Positions 8,758 to 17,030 of a stretch of 22,500 nt of DNA are shown here, one piece after another. How positions within the stretch are numbered: position 1 is the first letter of the stretch; every line of letters begins with the position of its first letter. The translations under genes and the position numbers were made by a program. The notes beneath the pieces were generated by a model that worked only from the letters and a program-made list of their open reading frames with translations, was not told the origin of the DNA and did not search any database. This stretch comes from Cristatella mucedo (taxonomy: Eukaryota > Bryozoa > Phylactolaemata > Cristatellidae), in the NCBI GenBank assembly GCA_009760855.2, contig WPIO01000074.1, forward strand, positions 1,227,501 to 1,250,000, written 5' to 3'.

Positions 8758-10208
8758 ATGAAGCAGACGGAAGCGCTGGTGGTTCTGCTGGCAACGCTGG
8801 CATTGACGTGCGGTAAGTCTGCGTCAGCTGCAACCACAGATCATTGCGAACCGCCTGCGACGAGCGTGCCATAGCAGGCATAGGGAGAGACTCGATTCGT
8901 ACCTCTGGAGGGAGAGGAGAGGAGAGGCACCCGCGCCTGATCCGCGCCTGCGCGCGACCTCTAGAAGATGCTCGGGCGATGAGCGCACAAATCGTTCGAA
9001 TCCTCGAGACGGCGATCGTCGAAGGGTCGGTGAGTTCAAGGTTCGCGTCGATGAGGGTCGCGTGCCTTGCGTCTTACGACGACGCTGCCGGACCTCGAAA
9101 GCGTTCGCGAGCGACAGTGCCTGCGTCGGCGATGGCGTTGGCGATAGGCTGGCTTGGGCAGTGCGTTTCGAGGCTCAATCGATTTTCGCCCTACTGCTGA
9201 CGAAGGATTAATTTCAAACGCACGCCTCCGCAGCGGCATTGCTTCTACGACGCATGCAACGACTTTCCCGCCGATCGGTTTCTCGGCGTTTAGTCTCCCA
9301 TTACAGCCGCATTACGTGCGCGCGCCGCCGAAATACTGAGACGTGTCTGTTAAAAATCGGTATGCTCACGAAGAGCGCGCTGCGGCGCACAGCACGCTCT
9401 ACGCCTTCGTCTGGAATGTCGGTAGACTGCACGTAAATGCTGGCTGATTTAACAGCCTCTTTTTGCATAGCGAAGAGGAGCCTTTACGGCTATCACCACC
9501 GCTTGCAGTGGCGATAAAGGATCGCCTACCGCAGGATTCGAACCCACGACCTCGGGGCCGAGGTCGCGAAAACCAACCGCCTTACCTAGAGGGACTTGAA
9601 CAAGCCTGCGGCTCAAGCCTGTCCTTTTCATCGCGAGCGCCGGAGGGCAGAATCGCGCCCCCGCGGGCGACCGTCGCCGCGCCGCGCTCCGCCAGGGCTC
9701 TGTCCACTCGATCAGCTCAAATCCTGGCAGCGGCCGCTCTGCTCAAATTAGAATAAATAAATTTTTATATATGTTATATAAATTATTATGAATTATATAT
9801 ATATGAATTATAGCCGCTCTTCTTCTTATTTCAGCGCTCTCGCTCGCCGAGGCGGCGGCCGCGATCGCCAAGACAGCGAGCAGCGGAAAGAATGAAGGCG
9901 ACAAAGATTTCTCCGGCGATGCACCGTTGCCCAAAGAAACGGCTGAGATTTATTTCAAGTCGTCGTTCGGCGACGCAGCTGCCGCCGCTGCCACCGACCT
10001 CGTCAGCGGGCCAGGGACATCCGAGTTCGACGGAGACGGCACCGCGAGCGCCATTTTCGCTCGCACGACTCGTCGCCTGCGGCGAGCCGGCGCCGTCGGC
10101 GAACAGGACGCTGAAGCGGCAGAGGCGAGCAAGCGCGGCAGAAGATTGCGGCGGCAGTCGATCGCGCCTCGCTGGAATCCATACTTCGGCACCAGTCACC
10201 TGCTCTAA
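8758..10208 (+). CDS. Two-exon secreted prohormone-like precursor (novel)
   Basis: Model: exon 1 8758-8812, donor GTAAGT at 8813, intron to 9834, acceptor TTCTTCTTATTTCAG, exon 2 9835-10208 ending in TAA. The junction is phase 1 (G plus CG gives Ala19). The 142-residue product starts MKQTEALVVLLATLALTC; the hydrophobic core continues across the junction as ALSLAEAAAA, a good signal peptide with cleavage near residue 23-26. An acidic spacer follows (about 27-94), then RRLRR (98-102), a short acidic peptide (103-117), KR (118-119), RRLRR (121-125) and the C-terminal QSIAPRWNPYFGTSHLL (126-142). Both RLRR sites fit furin/prohormone convertase R-X-[KR]-R. It would be secreted after processing. 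There are no cysteines after Cys18 and no C-terminal amidation Gly. I recognise no known peptide family; a neuropeptide or host-defence peptide are both possible. An in-frame upstream ATG at 8695 would add 21 residues; the 8758 start (AACATGA) puts the signal sequence at the N terminus. No polyadenylation signal was seen within several hundred bases. Confidence 0.6.
9437..9600 (-). mobile_element. tRNA-derived SINE, copy 1, 5'-truncated
   Basis: On the minus strand: GGTAAGGCGG, a hairpin (arms at 9545-9554 and 9559-9568), B box GGTTCGAATCC (complement of 9534-9544), then GATCCTTTATCGCCACTGCAAGCGGTGG, TGATAGCCGTAAAGGCTC and GGCTGTTAAATCAGCC. The copies at 10698 and 14941 share this order. Homology stops around 9590-9600, so the A-box half is truncated. 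It lies in the predicted intron, opposite to the gene. Confidence 0.85.
9750..9815. other. AT-rich patch near the acceptor
   Basis: AATAAATAAATTTTTATATA, then ATTATTATG and ATATATATAT runs in otherwise GC-rich DNA, immediately upstream of the polypyrimidine tract. It may be a branch-site region or a microsatellite; no separate element is identified. Confidence 0.5.
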
Positions 10209-10697
10209 GCCCGGCGACGCTGCCGAGCTCTGCGAAGGCGGCACGCAGCGCCGCCGCGGAGGCCGCCGCCTCGGAGGCCAGAAGCCGCCGACGCGACGGT
10301 GCGCGCGCGGACTGAGATGCGCCGCTTAGCGCCGGCGCTCAAACCTCGCGCGTTCGCGTCAAGCGGTCTCGCGCCATGCGGCACGCGCGCGTGAGCTCAG
10401 TCTTGTAGCGATCGCTTGTACGGTCGCGTTGATCCTGGTCTCACTAAAGCTGGGCGAGTCTTTCTGCTTTCGCTTGCGACGACCGCGTCGCGTCGCATTA
10501 GACGCTCCGAGCATCGATTGGAAGGCGCTGCCCGCGCTCGTCCAATCTCCCCGCTCTGAATGAGCGCACTGGCCGCCGCGAGTGCATTCAGCGTGGTTGC
10601 AAAGTGGCTCTCAGCCTGCAGACCAGTGCAACTTCCGCCGCTAGATTCGCTCGCCCAAAGCGGTCTGTGCTGAGCGGCAGCGTAGAGACATTTCACG
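10209..10697. other. GC-rich flank after the prohormone-like gene
   Basis: CpG-rich sequence directly downstream of the TAA at 10206-10208. It could be 3' UTR, but no AATAAA or close variant was found here. Other frames overlapping exon 2 continue into it without recognisable domains. The transcript's 3' end is unresolved. Confidence 0.35.
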
Positions 10698-10880
10698 GGA
10701 GCCGCGATGGCACGCTAGGTAAGGCGGTTGCTCTCTTCACGATCATGAGTCCGACTTCGTGGGTTCGAATCCTGCGGCGGAAGATTCCTTATCGTCGCTG
10801 CAAGCGGTGGTGATAGTCGTAAAGGCTCTCTTGTCGCTATACAAAAGAGGCTGTTGAATCAGCTAGTATTTTTTTTATTT
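10698..10880 (+). mobile_element. tRNA-derived SINE, copy 2
   Basis: Plus-strand copy starting near GGAGCCGCGATGGCACGCTAGG (A-box-like TGGCACGCTAGG), with B box GGTTCGAATCC at 10762-10772. The body GCTGCAAGCGGTGGTGATAG, GTAAAGGCTC and GGCTGTTGAATCAGC is shared with copies 1 and 3. The tail is T/AT-rich (10868-10880). Both RNA polymerase III boxes are present, so this is the most complete head. It is inverted relative to copy 1. Confidence 0.85.
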
Positions 10881-11980
10881 CGTTCACGCGATAATTCAGA
10901 TCGCGGGTGAAGGCAAATCTGAGCTCTGACCTCCTTCAGATCGTGCTTCTCAAGCGGAAGTGGGGCGCAAAACAGCGAGCGGATGAAGCGGATCCGATGG
11001 GTATTTGCATGTAACTCTGCACCAGTGTTAGAATCGAGAGGCCCGGATAAAGTCTGCCGATTCACTTTAAATTGTATCATAAAATGGTAGAACCAAAGCG
11101 CTATCATTATAATAGAAAAAGACTTTTGCTGCCGTAAGATGGCTGATATCTCATAATACCAACATCCCTTTAACTCTGTAATAGATGGCAGGCGTATCTC
11201 ACGCGCAGCTGTGCGTACATGTATGGCCGCGAGTGCGTACGAATTGGTGCTGCGCGGGTGCTCGCGTTCGGCTGCTCGCGGTGCAGTAAAAGCGACCGAG
11301 TGAATGCTGACGTCAAAACATGCCATCGCTCAGGTTTGTATACAGAGCTTTTTAAACGAAGGCTGGCTACAATTGGTAGAACGCGGCGGGTTTCCTTGCC
11401 AGTAAAGCATTGAATAGCAGATTCTCGCTTTGCTGCTTTGCAAAAACCGCTTAGCAACCGTTGGATGCTGGATGGCCACTAGGTGCTGCTGAGCAGCAAG
11501 GTGTGAAGTATCAAGGGGCAAAAGGGGAATTAACTTTTCTTGTTTCCTCCCCTTAGTCAAAATAAATAGACCAATCAAAGGACGTCTGGCGTTGGACAGA
11601 GTGCCAAGACGGAGTTTCGTCCCCCTCCGGGAAGTGTGCAGCGATCCCGCAATCTCCGGCTCATGGTTTTAGTACTCTACTGATCAAGTTACCGAGAGTA
11701 CGAGTCGTTAGCCGCTCAACAGGAGGCTCTACAGCCTCGGCTTTATACATTTCCGTTTACGTTTCCGTTTATTTTTTGTTTACGTCCTCTAGCGAAAACC
11801 TATCTAGTTTGATTTGGATTTGGACTGAACGCTTTGTGCTTGCCTTTTGCTTAGTGGTTTTGGCTCGCGGGCCCGTCGATACTAATCGTTAGTGTGGGCG
11901 TGCACGCCTGCCGTAGGCGCCTCGAATTGCAAGCGTTGCGAACGCAGAATTATCCTTCAAGCGTCACCTGTCGTAGTTTT
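10881..11980. other. Unique sequence, nothing recognised
   Basis: About 1.1 kb without a supported gene. A perfect cAMP-response element TGACGTCA lies at 11308-11315, and TTTCCGTTTA-like repeats occur near 11750-11775. AATAAA near 11562 is the first polyadenylation-like signal downstream of the prohormone-like gene, but it is about 1.35 kb away. Short frames on either strand show no domains. Confidence 0.4.
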
Positions 11981-11981
11981 T

Positions 11982-12056
11982 CGAGGATCTGATCGTGCGA
12001 GGCGTCCGATCAGATGCGGTGCGTCCGATCGGACGCCTCGCACGATCAGATCCTCG
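11982..12056. repeat. Perfect 30-bp inverted repeat
   Basis: The 30 bp at 11982-12011 (begins CGAGGATCTGATCG) are the exact reverse complement of 12027-12056, with a 15-nt spacer. The right arm is itself part of the tandem array that follows, so the left arm is an inverted copy of array sequence. A strong hairpin would form in single-stranded DNA or RNA. Confidence 0.9.
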
Positions 12057-12245
12057 CACGGTCGGACTCCCCGATTGACGCCTCGCACGATCAGATCCTC
12101 GCACGATCGGATCATCGCACGATCGGATCCTCGCACGATCGGACGCCCCGATTGACGCCTCGCACGATTAGATCCTCGCACGATCGGATCCTCGCACGAT
12201 CGGATCCTCGCACGATCGGACTCCCCGATTGACGCCTCGCACGCA
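12027..12245. repeat. 77-bp higher-order tandem repeat of 16-bp units
   Basis: ATTGACGCCTCGCAC begins at 12074, 12151 and 12228, an exact 77-bp period. Each 77-bp unit is one 15-bp ATTGACGCCTCGCAC, three 16-bp units of type GATCGGATCCTCGCAC and a 14-bp GATCGGACKCCCCG-type linker. The array is rich in GATC and CGCACGATCGG. Open frames across it on both strands are by-products of the repeat. Confidence 0.9.
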
Positions 12246-12359
12246 ACGCGGCCATTGCGTTGGCTCGAAACCGTTCGTAGCCGTAAATCCCTCAGTCTCG
12301 GTCTCGCTCTCCTCCCTCTTCCGGCCAACCAATCTAAACTTCCGGTTCCACGGCTTTCT

Positions 12360-12730
12360 AATCGGGCTCCGTATCGCATTACCCGCTCTTGCGACTCCAG
12401 TCGCTCAGCTACGTCTCTTCGCAACCTCCAATTCTTGGAAGACAGCGCCTTCAGTTCGCACGCTCCGGAAGCCTGGCGCTCACTTCCAAGTGACTTCACG
12501 ACATTCCATGGTTTGAGGACATTCCAATGGAAGAAATCAACCTCTCGCTGTTCTTCGTAGCATTTGCTTCATTCTTGGTAATTTTCCGGCCTACGCTTCG
12601 GTCAGTCAGTGCTGACACTGAGCGCATCAGCACTGACCGAATGGTACGCTTACTGTTCAGCTCACGAAAAGAACCCACGAAGAGATTTAGTTAAATCTCG
12701 CTGCGCTACCCAAAAGGTATCTGCGACTGG
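12360..12730 (+). mobile_element. LINE family A fragment (C-terminus plus 3' end)
   Basis: Plus-strand frame ending at 12560 contains SLRNLQFLEDSAFSSHAPEA, then WRSLPSDFTTFHGLRTFQWK, equivalent to FGDRAFSSHAPKAWNSLP in the copy at 4802. A 3' UTR follows with a hairpin (12597-12641). The terminus CACGAAGAGATTTAGTTAAATCTCGCTGCGC at 12677-12710 corresponds to the family A hairpin. The tail is not ATT-rich, so it is diverged or clipped. The 5' boundary toward the tandem repeat is approximate. Confidence 0.7.
12597..12641. repeat. Imperfect hairpin in a LINE 3' UTR
   Basis: TCAGTGCTGA at 12606-12615 is complementary to TCAGCACTGA at 12627-12636, and the outer TTCGG (12597-12601) pairs with CCGAA (12637-12641). 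A 4-nt CAGT duplication interrupts the left arm. Confidence 0.65.
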
Positions 12731-12762
12731 CACGATGCGACCGCAATCTCGATAACAAACAA

Positions 12763-14938
12763 GTAATATGTAATGTAATGTATCTCCGTCAGTAACTCCA
12801 CAAAGTCATACAGACCATGTGGGTGTTACGCAGGAGAGTTTTGTATAGCACACTCACAGCCTAAGCGGCTTTCGGTACGCATTCGGTAGCCAACAGACTT
12901 CGTCTCACGCAACAAAAAGAAAGTGGGAAGCATAGCAGAGTTAGGAGAGCAGTTGAGGTAGTGAGTAGCATAGAAGTAGCAGTTCAGGACCGCTGAAAAA
13001 GATGTGCCATAGTCGGCAGTTGGAGAGTAGATGTCATTGCTTAAGAATTGTGGAAGCGAGTTCCACAGTCTAGGACCTGCAGAGCTAAAGCTTTTGTCAC
13101 CAACTGTCTTTAAGCGGAGGAATGGGACAGCTAATTTATTGTCCACACAGGACCTGAGGGCGCGAACAGGCTGGAACTGATGCAGCAGTTCAGCTAGGTA
13201 TGAAGGAGCCAAGCCGTGGCGGGCATTGTGGGTCAGCATAAGAACATTGCTCTGTATCCTTTGCTCAACCGGCAATCATCCTAGCTCTTTCAGCAAAGGT
13301 GACACGTGCTCAAACCGCTGGGACTTGAAGACCAGCCTTGCAGCCATATTCATAGTCCGCTGAAGTGGCATAATAGCTTTCTTTGGTAGCCCAGCCAAAA
13401 GGGAATTACAATAATCAAGCCGAGACAGAACTAAAGAGCTAGTTAAATTTTTTACAAGCCACTGTGGGAGACAGCTTCTAATCTTGGATAGGGATCGGAT
13501 GTGATGGCTAGCTGATGAGGCAGTCTTCTGAATGAAGCTTTTGAAATTGAGGCAGCTGTCAAACACGACACCTAGATTACGAGCACGTGGGGAAGGTCGC
13601 ACAATAGCATCACCTATAAAAACAGCAAAGCCTTTTAATCCAGCCACACGCTTAGGGTGTCCTATGAGAAGCAGTTCGGTTTTATCCTCATTTAATTTCA
13701 GGAAGTTTTCCGACATCCAGGATCGAATATCGGCAAGGCAAGCATTCAGTTTCTCAGTTGCTGCAGCAGATTCCGACGGTTTAAATGACAAATACAACTG
13801 AGTATCGTCAGCATAGAAGTGATATCCTGTTCCATGGGCCTTAATCACTTTTCCCAGAGGTTGCGTATAAATGGAGAACAGCAAGGGACCAAGTACAGAC
13901 CCTTGAGGGACTCCACATGTGACCCTTCTTATGTCTGAGACCTGACCCCCACACGACACGGATTGAACACGATCAGACAAGTATTATTTAAACCACGCCA
14001 GTGCTTCGTCTGCCAGACCGATCGTTGTTCTCAATCGTTCAAGCAGAACTTCGTGATCAATGGTGTTGAAGGCAGCTGACAGATCTAGCAGAGCTAGGGC
14101 AGTGACATTCCCGTCGTCGTTGCCACGTAGAATGTCATTGTTAACACGGAGGAGAGCAGTTTCAGTAGAGTGCTGCCTCTTGAAACCTGATTGAAATGTT
14201 TCTGACATTCCATTATTTTCAATATGTTCAACTAGCTGCTTAGCAACAATTTTTTCAAGAATCTTTGATAAGAACGGAAGAAGGGAAACTGGACGATAGT
14301 TTGCTAGGACCTCTGTGTCTAATCCAGGCTTTTTAAGAGTAGGTCTAACGATTGCCGATTTGAAGGACTTGGGGACGACCCCTTTTCCCAAAGAAGCATT
14401 AAAAATCTTGGTTATGGCAGGGCTAAGTTGGTCTGCAAGTGAAGACCACAGAGATGAAGGTATAGGGTCTTCAGGAGACGAGCTCTTTTTGCTAGACCTT
14501 ATTAAGGGAGCCACATAACAGGCAGAAACATCAGAGAACCTTTTAAGAAAGGTCACAGGTTGAGGAACGGCGATTGCTTTGGTCGGAGGGGGCTTAATGG
14601 AGGCACGAATGTGCACAATTTTTTCAGTAAAGAAGGCTGAAAACTTTTCGGCTGAGCCCTTAATATCTGGGGCGTCAGACCTGACAGCATTGGCCAGTAA
14701 ATGGTTTACTGTCTTATAAATCTGTTTAGTGTCCGACTGGCAGGAATTCAGTTTTCTAATGAAAAAAGAAGCCCTGACTTTTTTAAGCTTTCGGGTGTAA
14801 ACTCGAAGGAAGTCATTAAAATTGACTAGGTCTGCCTCAGACCCCGATTTCTTGAAACGACGTTCCAGCCTGCGCTTAACACGGCGCATCTTAAGGAGTT
14901 TTTTGTAAATTGAAACTCTTGTTCGCTCTATCCGTGTT
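12763..14938 (-). mobile_element. LINE family B, L2/CR1-like, 5'-truncated
   Basis: Minus-strand non-LTR retrotransposon of about 2.2 kb containing the RT domain and C-terminal region, a short 3' UTR (about 45 nt after the stop at 12826) and a TACAT-repeat tail at 12763-12783. No apurinic-type endonuclease domain is present, so it is truncated near 14938, next to the 3' tail of a SINE in the same orientation. The second copy at 21010-21825 confirms the 3' end (GGAGATACAT). It is the best preserved transposon in the window. Confidence 0.9.
12826..14889 (-). pseudogene. Family B reverse transcriptase ORF with two nonsense codons
   Basis: One frame of about 688 codons is broken only by TAA at 13984-13986 and TAG at 13276-13278. 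The N-terminal Lys/Arg-rich linker (MRRVKRRLERRFKKSGSEAD) leads into the RT domain. Visible RT landmarks are NYRPVSLLPFLSKILEKIV, LALLDLSAAFNTIDH (motif A; first Asp kept, second usual Asp is Asn), [19 protein letters not shown] (motif B) and [14 protein letters not shown] (motif C, YADD). The tail has [33 protein letters not shown] and SFSSAGPRLWNSLPQ, typical of the L2/CR1 side of non-LTR elements. The TAA falls in WFK-stop-YLSDR (Ser expected) and the TAG in the LHWLPV motif (Trp region). Few lesions suggest a fairly recent insertion, but the product is not functional. Confidence 0.9.
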
Positions 14939-14940
14939 CA

Positions 14941-15126
14941 AATAATAAATGAATCCTAGCTGATTAAACAGCCGCTTTTTGTATAGCGACAGAAGAGCCT
15001 TTATGGCTATCACCACCGCTTGCAGTGGCGATAAAGGATCGCCCACCGCAGGAATCGAACCCACGACCTCGGGAGCGAGGTCGTGAAAGCATCCGCCTTA
15101 CCTTGTGTGCCATCACGGCGCTACAC
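14941..15126 (-). mobile_element. tRNA-derived SINE, copy 3
   Basis: Near full-length minus-strand copy. From the 5' side: GTAGCGCCGTGATGGCACACA (A-box region), GGTAAGGCGGATGC, a perfect 10-bp hairpin with 4-nt loop (15062-15085), B box GGTTCGATTCC (complement of 15051-15061), the shared body, GGCTGTTTAATCAGC and the tail ATTCATTTATTATT. Its 3' tail abuts the truncated 5' end of LINE family B. Confidence 0.88.
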
Positions 15127-15590
15127 ACGAATCACTAAGCTACAAAGTTCTCGCAGAAGATCCAGTTCAGGGAAGACGTATGTTGCTGCACCGGGTGCCG
15201 TACTGTCTAGTCGATGTCCTCTCTCGTGGTGTCAGCATGCGTCGGTCGAACTGCTTCGCAGATGAGCCTTGTTCACTGCAAATCTCCAACTCTCCTTGCT
15301 GCACGATGTGATCGTAGTCAACGTGATCCTCCCCTACGACACAAAACAGACCAAGGGCACCATCACTCTTAATGGCTCGCGCTGCACAGCACATGAACAG
15401 TCCATCAATAATAACGAATTGGCTTCCGATGAGGCTAGCTAATCTGGGAGCCCACTGGGCTGCGGTCTGATCCTCTGGCGGCAGTCGTCGCAGGTTCAAC
15501 TCCTCGGCTTGGTCGTTCAATGGCGATGATGTAGGTGGTATGTGGAAGTGGGTCGATGACAATCATTAGCCTCCACCTGGATCGTCCGAG
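15127..15590. other. Unique sequence with isolated pol III B box
   Basis: GGTTCAACTCC at 15493-15503 fits the B-box consensus on the plus strand, preceded about 60 bp upstream by TGGGAGCCCACTGGG, a weak A-box candidate. This might be the head of another SINE family. A 131-codon minus-strand frame (15562-15167) has no recognised domain. No gene is called. Confidence 0.25.
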
Positions 15591-15621
15591 ACGCATTCGC
15601 CGCGCGCGAAACTCCACTCAC

Positions 15622-15717
15622 AAAATGCCCACTATTCAGAGCCGCGTTTAGAGATCGTGCGCCAAATCGCGATTTCTCGCAAATGGACCGCCGCGACAGT
15701 GCCGCCGCCGTCGCCAT
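15622..15717 (-). CDS. Possible first coding exon (minus), CpG island
   Basis: On the minus strand AAAAATGGCGACGGCGGCGG (YY1-like motif with ATG at 15717) opens 32 codons, MATAAALSRRSICEKSRFGA to NSGHF. They end exactly before GTGAGT (complement of 15616-15621), a good splice donor, phase 0. The peptide is rich in Arg, Ser and Ala with one acidic residue, as in mitochondrial targeting sequences. Exon 2 would lie to the left and was not identified. Evidence is composition and motif only. Confidence 0.25.
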
Positions 15718-16453
15718 TTTTCGCTGTCGCCCGGCTCTCGGGAGTTCAGGTGGCGGGCGGCAAGCGCAGCAAGGCTAATCACATCCGTTAATCCCGCCGG
15801 ACGGTTTCGAGTCTGCGAGCGTCGAAACGTCGGCAGCGTCGCTCGGCTCGAGCTCGGCTGGTGGGGCAGGGGCCCAGGAGGCGCTGCGAGCGGAGCTTGC
15901 TGCTTCGGGTTCGGGCGGCGCCGCCCCCTCCCCTCCCCCCACAGCTGCCAGGCTCCTGGTCACGGGGCTGCGGTCGGAGCCCGAGCTGCCACGCGCGCGC
16001 GTGGCGGATTTGGGGCGGCCGCCACGATGCGCCCGCGTCGGCGGCGACGCCGGCGACAACCCGCAGCGGAGGCAACTGCAGCCCCGCCTCCGTCCAGCTC
16101 CACTCTCGCCTCCCGCGCGTACGGCCTCGTGGCCGCCGATCTCGTCTTCCGTTTCGCTTGATAGCTAAAAGCACTAGCTCGAGCGACGGTACTCGAATGC
16201 GTACGCGGGAACGCCGCCGCCTCCGCCGAGACGCGGTTCGGCCGTGCGAGCCGCTTCGGGCCGCCGGCGCCGCTCGCGTCGCATCCTAGAGTCTGCTATT
16301 GCCGCGCCACTGCGTCAATATCGGAAACCCGAGAGCCGTCTCCGGCCGCGGCTCGGGCGGCGTGACGACTTATTGAGCGGCTGTCAGGAAGTCTGTGTCC
16401 GGCCAGGAAACAAGGGTCGCGATAGGCTCGACGTAATCGCTTAAGAAACAAAA

Positions 16454-16541
16454 ATGGCGCGCGCTGGCGCGGCCTGCGTCCGTGCTGCGTGAGTTGGACC
16501 CTGCTCGCCGTCCGTCGGTCCGAGCCGCCCCGCTCGCCATG
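16454..16541 (+). other. Possible 5' exon ending at ATG-GTAAGC
   Basis: CTCGCCATGGTAAGC at 16533-16547 joins a Kozak-like GCCATGG to a good splice donor, with GT at 16542, so an exon could end right after the start codon. Upstream, CAAAAATGGCGCGC (YY1-like) starts a 12-codon upstream ORF (16454-16492). No matching second exon was identified downstream in the window. The combination is suggestive but not proof. Confidence 0.3.
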
Positions 16542-16980
16542 GTAAGCGCCGGCTGCGCACGGCCTCGGGCGCAGCTCTCGCCGCGGCGGCGCCGCGAGCG
16601 GTTCTGCCGCGCCGTCGCGAGCGGCGGTCGGAGAAAGCGGGAGCGGTCGGAGAAAGGGGAAGCGGCCGATTTCCGCCGCCCTTCGCGTGGCCTGCCTGCC
16701 CAATACCCGCCGCTGTCCACCCTCCGTCGGCCGACGCCCGCTGCGGCAGTGGCGACCTCCGGGCGTCTGCACGCCTTCCTTCGCCTCGCTCCCCCCACAC
16801 ACACACCGGCGAGCATTGCGTTGGCGGCCGTTTCTCCAATCGCCTCGAGCAGGAGCGACGAAGAGCGATGCCAGCGTCGCAGCAGCAGGGGGAGGATAAC
16901 TACAGCAAGGGCCGAAGGGAGGGGAGAGGCTGGCGGGAGGGGGGAGCAGCGATGTGGCAGTCGCGTCGCAGCGGCTTCGC

Positions 16981-17030
16981 CTTCGCAGGCAGCGAAGCTT
17001 CGCGAAGCTCGGGCTTCGCTGCCTGCGAAG
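16981..17030. repeat. Perfect 18-bp inverted repeat
   Basis: CTTCGCAGGCAGCGAAGC at 16981-16998 is exactly complementary to 17013-17030, with a 14-nt loop that itself contains TTCGCGAA. A stable GC-rich stem would form. It lies in the CpG-rich region. Confidence 0.85.

Larger units (their letters stand above)
8813..9834 (+). other. Predicted phase-1 intron of the prohormone-like gene
   Basis: It starts with the consensus donor CG-GTAAGT and ends with a pyrimidine-rich CTCTTCTTCTTATTTCAG acceptor. It carries a minus-strand SINE (9437-9600) and an AT-rich patch (9750-9815). Exon 2 alone has no start codon with a signal sequence, and exon 1 read through the donor reaches a stop at 8872-8874, so splicing is what makes the product coherent. 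Confidence 0.55.

Noticed and set aside
10698-10780. Functional tRNA gene
   Set aside because: A- and B-box-like sequences are present, but the acceptor and T stems pair poorly and the sequence continues into a repeated SINE body found in other copies.
11957-12499. 180-codon minus frame with Arg/Ser/Asp repeats
   Set aside because: It is the translation of the 77-bp tandem repeat and continues antisense through a LINE fragment.
15167-15562. 131-codon minus frame as a host exon
   Set aside because: No recognisable domain and no convincing splice signals at its edges; it overlaps an unrelated B-box candidate on the other strand.
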